From NCBI GenBank assembly GCA_002083525.1, contig LWDM01000018.1:231-21352 (forward strand): a stretch of DNA of 21,122 nucleotides, in the 5' to 3' direction. The stretch comes from Proteobacteria bacterium SG_bin9 (lineage in GTDB: Bacteria; Pseudomonadota; Alphaproteobacteria; Rhizobiales; Xanthobacteraceae). Made by a program: the position numbers and the translations under genes. The notes below the pieces were generated by a model that was given only the letters and a program-made list of their open reading frames with translations, was not told the DNA's origin and did not search any database. Shown here piece after piece: positions 14,805 through 21,122 of the stretch (position 1 is its first letter; each line of letters opens with the position of its first letter).

Positions 14805-16976
14805 GTGGCCAGGCGTGTCGTCGACATTCTCGTGCCGGTGGCGCTCGACCACACCTATTCCTATGCGGTTCCGGAGGGGATGGAGCTTGCGCCGGGTGAC
14901 GTGGTCACGGTGCCGCTGGCATCGCGCGAGGTGACGGCCGTGGTTTGGGCCGAAAATCCATCGCCCGACCCGCGATTGCACAACCGCCTGAAGGACATCA
15001 GCGAAAAGTACGAGGTGCCGCCGCTGAAAGGCGAGCTGCGCAGCTTCGTCGACTGGGTCTCCAATTACACGTTGTCCGCGCGCGGCATGGTCATGCGCAT
15101 GACGCTCAAGATGGGCGACCTCGGCCCCGAGCGCGTTCGGCCGGGTGTGCGACTGGTCGGCGATCCGCCGCGGCGCATGACGCCGGCGCGGCGAAGGCTC
15201 ATCGATGTGCTGTCCGACGGACTGCTGCACGGAAAGTCGGAGGCCGCGCGCGAGGCCGGTGTCAGCCCGAGCGTCATCGACGGCCTCGTCGATGAGGGCA
15301 CGCTGACGATCGAGCCGCTGCCGAAGCCGCCTCCGCCGCCGGCGCCCGATCCGGAATTCGCTGTGCCGGATTTCTCACCGGAGCAGAAGGCCGCGGCGAA
15401 CACGCTGCGTGCGATGGCGGCGCAAGACGCATTCTCAGTGGCGCTGCTCGATGGCGTCACCGGCTCCGGCAAGACCGAAGTGTATTTCGAGGCGGTGGCG
15501 GAGACGATCCGGCGCGGCAAGCAGGCGATGATCCTGATGCCGGAGATCGCGCTGACCGGACAATTTCTCGATCGCTTCGCCAATCGCTTCGGCGTGCGGC
15601 CGCTCGAATGGCATTCCGACCTCACGCCGCGCACGCGCGCACGCAACTGGGCGGCGATTGCGTCCGGCGAGTCACAGGTCGTCGTCGGTGCGCGCTCGGC
15701 GCTGTTTCTTCCGTATGCCGACCTCGGGCTGATCGTCATCGATGAAGAGCATGACCAGGCCTACAAGCAGGATGACGGCACGCACTACCACGCGCGGGAT
15801 ATGGCCGTGGTTCGCGCCAACATCGCGAAGATCCCGGTCATCCTCGCGTCGGCGACGCCGTCAGTCGAAACCGAGGTCAACGCGCGGCGCGGACGTTATC
15901 GCCGCGTGGCGCTGCCGCAGCGCTTCGGCGGACAGCATCTGCCGAACATCGAAGCGATCGATCTACGCAAGACGCCGCCGCCGCGCGGCCGCTTCATTTC
16001 GCCGCCGTTGGCGGAAGCCGTCAGAAATACGATCGAGCGCAAGGAACAAGCGCTGCTGTTCCTCAATCGGCGCGGATACGCGCCGCTGACCTTGTGCCGG
16101 TCCTGCGGGCATCGTTTCGCCTGCACCATCTGCGATGCGTGGCTGGTCGATCATCGCTTCCGTCAGCGGCTGGTCTGTCATCACTGCGGCTTCTCGATGG
16201 CGCGGCCGCACACCTGTCCGCAGTGTCAGGCGGAGGAATCGCTCGCGGCTATCGGCCCTGGTGTCGAGCGCTTGCAGGAGGAAGCGGCGGCGCTATTTCC
16301 CGAGGCGCGGACGATGGTGCTGTCGAGCGATCTCATCACCTCGATCGAGACGATGCGCTCTGAACTCAACGAAATCGCGGAGGGGCGCGTCGATGTCATC
16401 ATCGGCACGCAACTGGTCGCGAAAGGGCATCACTTTCCGCGTCTCAATCTCGTCGGCGTGGTCGATGCCGATCTCGGTCTCGGCAATGGCGATCCGCGCG
16501 CCGCCGAGCGCACGTTCCAGTTGCTGCATCAGGTCATCGGCCGCGCCGGGCGCGAACACGGCCACGGGCACGGCTATCTGCAGACGCACCAGCCGGATCA
16601 TCCGGTGATGAAGGCGCTGGTCGCAGCCGATCGCGAAGCTTTCTACGACACGGAAATCGCGGGCCGCGAACGCACCGGCTATCCGCCGTTCGGCCGGCTC
16701 GCGAGCCTGATTGTCTCGGCAGGGGATCGGCCGACTGCCGAAGGCTTTGCGCGGCGTTTGGTCTCCACCGCACCGCACGATGAGCGCGTGCAGATTCTAG
16801 GGCCTGCCGAAGCGCCGCTTGCGGTGATCAAAGGCCGTTATCGTTTTCGCTTGTTGGTGAAATCGGCGCGCAATGTCGACCTATCCACCTACCTTCGCGA
16901 GTGGCTAGCTGTCGCACCCAAGACTAAGGGCAATCTCAAGCTCGAGGTCGACGTCGATCCGCAGAGCTTCCTCTAG
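14805..16976 (+). CDS. priA: Primosomal protein N' (replication restart helicase PriA)
   Basis: A 723-residue superfamily-2 DNA helicase that reloads the replisome at stalled forks. The N-terminal 3'-DNA-binding domain is followed by a winged-helix region (about 115-180), then a Pro-rich linker. The helicase core has Walker A GVTGSGKTEV (Lys223) and the DEEH box at 313-316. Inserted in lobe 2 is the zinc-binding region with eight cysteines (431, 434, 440, 443, 458, 461, 471, 474), all present. Later helicase motifs include GTQLVAKGHHFP and HQVIGRAGREHG. I chose GTG 14805: GAGGA lies 5 bases upstream and the protein then starts VARRVVDILVPVALDHTYSY. The longer open frame from 14679 lacks homology and would overlap xerC. 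Confidence 0.96.
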   Translation: MARRVVDILVPVALDHTYSYAVPEGMELAPGDVVTVPLASREVTAVVWAENPSPDPRLHNRLKDISEKYEVPPLKGELRSFVDWVSNYTLSARGMVMRMTLKMGDLGPERVRPGVRLVGDPPRRMTPARRRLIDVLSDGLLHGKSEAAREAGVSPSVIDGLVDEGTLTIEPLPKPPPPPAPDPEFAVPDFSPEQKAAANTLRAMAAQDAFSVALLDGVTGSGKTEVYFEAVAETIRRGKQAMILMPEIALTGQFLDRFANRFGVRPLEWHSDLTPRTRARNWAAIASGESQVVVGARSALFLPYADLGLIVIDEEHDQAYKQDDGTHYHARDMAVVRANIAKIPVILASATPSVETEVNARRGRYRRVALPQRFGGQHLPNIEAIDLRKTPPPRGRFISPPLAEAVRNTIERKEQALLFLNRRGYAPLTLCRSCGHRFACTICDAWLVDHRFRQRLVCHHCGFSMARPHTCPQCQAEESLAAIGPGVERLQEEAAALFPEARTMVLSSDLITSIETMRSELNEIAEGRVDVIIGTQLVAKGHHFPRLNLVGVVDADLGLGNGDPRAAERTFQLLHQVIGRAGREHGHGHGYLQTHQPDHPVMKALVAADREAFYDTEIAGRERTGYPPFGRLASLIVSAGDRPTAEGFARRLVSTAPHDERVQILGPAEAPLAVIKGRYRFRLLVKSARNVDLSTYLREWLAVAPKTKGNLKLEVDVDPQSFL

Positions 16977-16987
16977 CCTTTGTTTTT

Positions 16988-17042
16988 GAGCGTGATCTTT
17001 TCGGAAAACCGGTACCCACTTTTCCGGGTCTGCTCCACGCTC
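16988..17042. repeat. Intergenic palindromic repeat element of Hyphomicrobiales type
   Basis: A 55-bp imperfect palindrome between priA and the cyclase gene. Outer arms GAGCGTG (16988-16994) and CACGCTC (17036-17042) and inner arms GGAAAA (17003-17008) and TTTTCC (17020-17025) flank a centre with ACCGGTACCC. This arrangement matches from memory a short repeat scattered in many copies between genes of Bradyrhizobium and relatives. It starts 11 bases after the priA stop and could form a transcript-end stem-loop. Confidence 0.7.
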
Positions 17043-17149
17043 CCCGCATCGCAGCAACGATTTGCCTTTGCACTGTCACCAAGGGCCGTCATGCTGCGCC
17101 CGCTTTCGTGAAACCGTGAATAAAATAAAGAAGCACAAAGGGAGACGTC

Positions 17150-18100
17150 ATGAGGTCGATTGCCGTTGCTGCTGTCCTGACTGCGCTTTCGTCTGCTGCG
17201 TTCGCGCAGGCGCCGACGTGGTCGCCGCCACCCGCGAGCGAGCGTTGTCCCTCCAAATGGGGTGCCAACGACGAACGCGGATCGATGAATCATCAGAAGG
17301 CGGACACTGTTCTCGCTGCGTCCAAGATGATCAAGACCGGCGAGATCATCGAACTTGCGCATGTGCTCGGGCCGACGATGCCGTTCTTCGGCACGCGCCG
17401 GTTCGACGTGCACACCAAGCGCACCTTCATGAATCAGCCGTCGAACCGCCGCGGTTCGAACGAGGAAATCGTCATCTCGGAAATCGGCCAGGTCGGCACG
17501 CAGTTCGACGGTTTCGCGCACCAGACCCATGAGGACAGCTGGTACAACTGCGTCAAGGTCAGCGAGAACATCACACGCACCGGCTTCGGCAAATTCGGCG
17601 TTCACGCGGTCGGCCAGATTTTCACGCGCGGCGTCGTGGTCGATGTTGCCGGCTTCAAGGGCGTCGAGATGCTCGGCGACAACTATGAGATCACGGTGGA
17701 AGATCTCGAAGGCGCGCTGAAGAAGCAGAACCTCACGCTGCAAACGGGCGACGCGGTTCTCATCCACACCGGTTGGGGCAAGCTCTACGGCAAGGACAAT
17801 CCGCGTTATGTGAAGTCGTGCCCCGGCATCGGCATCAAGGCAGCGCAATGGCTGATCGCGAAAAACCCGATTCTGCTCGGCGCCGACAACTGGCCGGTCG
17901 AGGTCAGTCCCAACCCCGATCCACAGTTGTCCCTTCCGGTGCATCAGGTCGCGCTGGTGGTGAGTGGCGTTCATCTGTTGGAGAACGTCAAGCTCGATGA
18001 ACTGGTGCAGAAGCAAGTTTCGGAATTCGCCTTTGTGATGCAGCCGCTGAAGATCCAGGGCGGCTCGGGCTCGACGGTGTCGCCGGTGGCGATCCGCTGA
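17150..18100 (+). CDS. Secreted cyclase-family (kynurenine-formamidase-like) hydrolase
   Basis: A 316-residue protein of the cyclase family, metal-dependent hydrolases related to kynurenine formamidase. A signal peptide is clear: MRS, a hydrophobic stretch and AFA before QAPTW, with cleavage after about residue 19, so it is probably periplasmic. The family metal motif HxGTHxDxxxH appears as QVGTQFDGFAH: Asp120 and His124 are kept, but both leading His positions are Gln (114 and 118). GTQ-type variants occur in longer family members, while loss of the first His is less usual. Other typical parts are TGDAVLIHTGWG and CPGIGIKAAQWL. GGGAG lies 5 bases before ATG 17150. Its substrate is unknown and activity might be altered. 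It appears to be a single-gene unit ended by a strong terminator. Confidence 0.85.
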   Translation: MRSIAVAAVLTALSSAAFAQAPTWSPPPASERCPSKWGANDERGSMNHQKADTVLAASKMIKTGEIIELAHVLGPTMPFFGTRRFDVHTKRTFMNQPSNRRGSNEEIVISEIGQVGTQFDGFAHQTHEDSWYNCVKVSENITRTGFGKFGVHAVGQIFTRGVVVDVAGFKGVEMLGDNYEITVEDLEGALKKQNLTLQTGDAVLIHTGWGKLYGKDNPRYVKSCPGIGIKAAQWLIAKNPILLGADNWPVEVSPNPDPQLSLPVHQVALVVSGVHLLENVKLDELVQKQVSEFAFVMQPLKIQGGSGSTVSPVAIR

Positions 18101-18122
18101 CTGCGAACAACGCTGAAAAGAG

Positions 18123-18150
18123 AAAGGCCGGCACTGGGTGCCGGCCTTTT
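18123..18150. terminator. Bidirectional terminator between cyclase gene and rlpA-like gene
   Basis: A perfect 12-bp stem (18123-18134 with 18139-18150, core GGCCGGCAC/GTGCCGGCC) with loop TGGG ends in TTTT on the plus strand. On the minus strand the continuation is T-rich (TTTCTCTTTTC), so it can serve both convergent genes. Confidence 0.88.
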
Positions 18151-18159
18151 CCATTTCCA

Positions 18160-18209
18160 ACGCAACGCTACTCACGCAACACGACGCAACTCAACACACG
18201 CAACGCTAC
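18160..18209. repeat. Cluster of four ACGCAAC repeats downstream of rlpA-like gene
   Basis: ACGCAAC occurs at 18160-18166, 18174-18180, 18184-18190 and 18198-18204, and the longer ACGCAACGCTAC occurs twice (18160-18171 and 18198-18209). The block is nearly free of stretches that could pair with each other and lies between the terminator and the stop of the minus-strand gene. Function is unknown. Confidence 0.6.
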
Positions 18210-18217
18210 ATAAGAAG

Positions 18218-18664
18218 TTACATGGCTTCCGCAACGACGCGGCCAACGCCGCGACCGGTCATGCCGATCGCCTGAGCGGCGCCCTTGGAGAGGTCGAGGA
18301 CACGGCCGCGGACGAACGGGCCGCGATCGTTGATGGTGACGACGACACTGCGGCCGCCATGGGTGACGCGCAGCTTGGTGCCGAACGGCAGCGAGCGGTG
18401 GGCTGCAGTCATGCCGCCCGGGTTGAAGCGGGCGCCCGACGCGGTGCAGCGGCCGGCCAGCTCATTGCCGTAGTAGGACGCCATGCCGCTGAAACTGCGG
18501 CCGCCGGTCGAGGCGGGCGCGTGGGCTTGGGCATCCATCGGGTTTTTACGGGCTTTGGCGGACGCGTCAGACAAACCGCCGGTGATGCTCAGTGCAGCAG
18601 TCGCGGCCACGAGGATCGCAAGCGGCCGAGCCGCCCGGACGAGCAGCACAAAAGTTCGAATCAT
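18218..18664 (-). CDS. rlpA: Short secreted RlpA-like double-psi beta-barrel protein
   Basis: A 148-residue exported protein. Residues about 1-36 form a signal peptide (basic start, hydrophobic core, DASA before KARK); no lipobox Cys is seen. Residues about 58-148 form a complete RlpA double-psi beta-barrel: GMASYYGNELAGR, TAAHRSLPFGTKLRV, INDRGPFVRGRVLDLSKGAA. RlpA proteins cleave peptidoglycan lacking stem peptides, usually at the septum, and often carry a SPOR domain; none is present here. His89 and Asp113 are kept, but the Glu usual in TASGE-x-F is Ala78 (TASGARF). GAGGGA lies 8 bases before ATG 18664. It is transcribed away from the AT-rich 18.7-18.9 kb region, which likely holds its promoter. 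Family membership is firm; enzymatic activity is uncertain. Confidence 0.85.
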   Translation of the reverse strand: MIRTFVLLVRAARPLAILVAATAALSITGGLSDASAKARKNPMDAQAHAPASTGGRSFSGMASYYGNELAGRCTASGARFNPGGMTAAHRSLPFGTKLRVTHGGRSVVVTINDRGPFVRGRVLDLSKGAAQAIGMTGRGVGRVVAEAM

Positions 18665-19354
18665 TCAGTAAGTCCCTCAGACAGTATTGCCACACATGCG
18701 GCAAGTGAAACCCCCATCCCTGGTTGGTGCTTCGCCTGTTGAGGGACCAATGAGGCGAGAAATGGGCAAGGTGATTCGTATGACAGTTTCTTATTAAGCT
18801 TTGGATATAATGTTCAAATTTGAATACTTTGTCATAATCCGAGATTTGAAAGTAAAATATACTATCTATACTTCTTTTTATTTTGGCGAAGAGTCTTCGC
18901 CCGGCATGGCTAGCATTCGGCAAGTATTCGGCGTGCGCATCGGTCTCGACTTGACGCCCACAGGTTGCTTTCGCGGCTGTATGAGGGTGCCGCGCCAAAG
19001 CGCTTCTCGATCCGTCGCTGCCTTTGAGGGCGCCTGCTGCGCACCGCGCATGCAGGCCCGAATGCGACCTGCGGTCGCGCAAAATTCCACGCCGGGAACA
19101 ACGTTCCGCATGCACAGGAAATGGCCGGAAAATCTTGGGTTTTAATCGTCTCCGACCTTGGGCGAATCAAAACCGCGTCATGTTGCACCTGCGCTTTGCG
19201 TGTGTTAGCAAACCCGCGATTTTGGGGTGCTGGCACGCACGTGCTGGCGACAGATCGAAGTCCAGCTTGAATTCCAAGGACTTGAGCCCGAAGGGCTGGC
19301 GCCGCATCAGGCGACAGATGTCTTGCGGGTTCGGCAGCAACAAAGAGCGCGTTG
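18665..19354. other. 690-bp gene-free region with AT-rich patch and palindromes
   Basis: No convincing gene is visible between rlpA-like and atpH; the small open frames lack ribosome sites and homology. From about 18781 to 18884 the DNA is roughly 23% GC by hand count, in otherwise GC-rich sequence. This patch holds the palindrome TTCAAATTTGAA (18813-18824) and a TATAAT (18806-18811), and is bordered by the 17-bp palindrome GGCGAAGAGTCTTCGCC (18885-18901). Nearer rlpA is TTGCC-N8-GGCAA (18687-18704). From 18902 to 19180 the sequence is GC-rich with only short stems such as GCGACC/GGTCGC at 19064-19078. The rlpA promoter on the minus strand and the atp promoter on the plus strand must lie here. 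Confidence 0.6.
19183..19211 (+). promoter_or_regulatory. Weak candidate promoter of the atpHA operon
   Basis: TTGCAC (19183-19188) and TAGCAA (19206-19211) are separated by 17 bases and lie about 145 bases before the atpH start. The -35 half is good, the -10 half is poor. No better pair was found in the last 170 bases before atpH. Confidence 0.25.
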
Positions 19355-19914
19355 GTGGCAGCAGAAGATTCAACCGTGTCTGGCGTGTCCGGCCGTTATG
19401 CGACCGCCCTTTTCGAACTGGCGCGTGACGAAAAATCCGTCGACGCCGTCAAAGCCGACCTCGACAAATTCGACGCGCTGCTCAACGAGAGCGCGGACCT
19501 CAAGCGTCTCGTGCGCAGCCCGGTGTTCACCGCCGACGAGCAGGGCAAGGCACTCGCCTCGGTGCTGGCAAAGGCCGGCATCGGCGGCATCACCGCCAAT
19601 TTCCTTCAGGTGCTCACGGCCAATCGCCGCCTGTTCGCGGTCGCGGACACCATTCGCGCCTTCCGCGCGCTGGTCGCGAAGTTCAAGGGCGAGGCCACGG
19701 CCGACGTCACCGTCGCCGAAACGCTCAATGACAAGAATCTCGATGCTCTGAAGTCGGCACTGAAGTCGGTGACCGGCAAGGACGTCGCTCTCAACGTGAC
19801 GGTCGATCCGTCGATCATCGGCGGGGTTGTCGTCAAGCTCGGCAGCCGCATGGTCGACAGCTCGCTGCGCACCAAGCTCAATTCAATCAAGAACGCGATG
19901 AAAGAGGCCCGCTG

Positions 19915-19915
<1 letters not shown>
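19355..19915 (+). CDS. atpH: F1F0 ATP synthase delta subunit
   Basis: A 186-residue delta subunit, the stalk protein that ties the F1 head to the membrane b subunits. Recognisable parts are SGVSGRYATALFELARDE at the start, the hydrophobic stretch ANFLQVLTANRRLF, and the C-terminal signature DPSIIGGVVVKLGSRMVDSSLRTKL. The last part is the family's most conserved segment. The start is GTG 19355, giving VAAEDSTVSG; a TTG three bases earlier is also open, and there is no ATG. AAAGAG lies about 8 bases upstream. The stop TGA overlaps the ATG of atpA by one base (TGATG), indicating translational coupling. The order atpH-atpA begins the usual alphaproteobacterial atpHAGDC operon. Confidence 0.95.

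Positions 19916-21122
<1,207 letters not shown>

Noticed and set aside
16973..18175. A 400-codon minus-strand open frame opposite the cyclase gene
   Set aside because: It mirrors the cyclase coding sequence, has no domain, and crosses the priA-cyclase gap, its repeat element and the terminator. The plus-strand protein has a signal peptide and ribosome site.
18687..18704. TTGCC-N8-GGCAA just upstream of the rlpA-like gene as another site for the TetR regulator
   Set aside because: It shares TTGCCGC on the minus strand, but arm length and spacing differ from the two 17-bp palindromes at 3081-3124, so a link is too weak to claim.
18878..19111. A 77-codon minus-strand open frame in the rlpA-atpH gap
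   Set aside because: No ribosome-binding site, no homology that I can recognise, and it enters the AT-rich patch only at its end. Composition looks random.

Overview
The window comes from a GC-rich alphaproteobacterium, most likely a member of the Hyphomicrobiales (Rhizobiales) close to Bradyrhizobium or Xanthobacteraceae. This rests on protein motifs, the gene order, and a Hyphomicrobiales-type intergenic palindrome after priA. No database search was possible, so the placement is an inference.

Layout. (1) 1-250: the 3' end of sucD (succinyl-CoA synthetase alpha) and a strong bidirectional terminator. (2) 273-2970, minus strand: a small cassette of an OsmC-family protein, an acyl-CoA-dehydrogenase-like flavoprotein interrupted by one in-frame TGA, and a two-domain rhodanese. 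It is divergent from a TetR regulator (3206-3889). The shared intergenic region carries two 17-bp palindromes that look like operators. This cassette lies between sucD and sucA. (3) 4067-13032, plus strand: a 2-oxoglutarate dehydrogenase gene cluster, sucA (E1), sucB (E2), a VOC protein, a YgfF-like SDR, lpd (E3), an FAD-linked 2-hydroxyacid dehydrogenase and a GNAT acetyltransferase. Spacing is tight after sucB. (4) 13045-14697, minus: a DUF4337 membrane protein and xerC. (5) 14805-18100, plus: priA with a GTG start, then a secreted cyclase-family protein after a repeat element. (6) 18218-18664, minus: a short secreted RlpA-type protein. (7) 18665-19354: a 690-bp gap holding a very AT-rich patch with two palindromes. 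(8) 19355-21122, plus: atpH and the first 402 codons of atpA, the start of the F1 ATP synthase operon.

How the genes work together. SucA, SucB and Lpd make the 2-oxoglutarate dehydrogenase complex, and SucD acts in the next TCA-cycle step. The FAD oxidoreductase downstream of lpd could return D-2-hydroxyglutarate to 2-oxoglutarate, which would fit its position, but this is inference. The TetR/OsmC/flavoprotein/rhodanese cassette reads as a regulated thiol- or sulfur-stress unit whose flavoprotein is probably dead in this strain.

Most of the window is core metabolism and housekeeping. I see no CRISPR array, phage, insertion sequence or clear new defence system. The points most worth a second look are the TGA-interrupted flavoprotein lacking the usual catalytic Glu, the tandem TetR-type operators, the overlapping inverted repeats at the presumed sucA transcription start, the RlpA protein lacking its usual Glu, and the AT-rich patch before rlpA/atpH.
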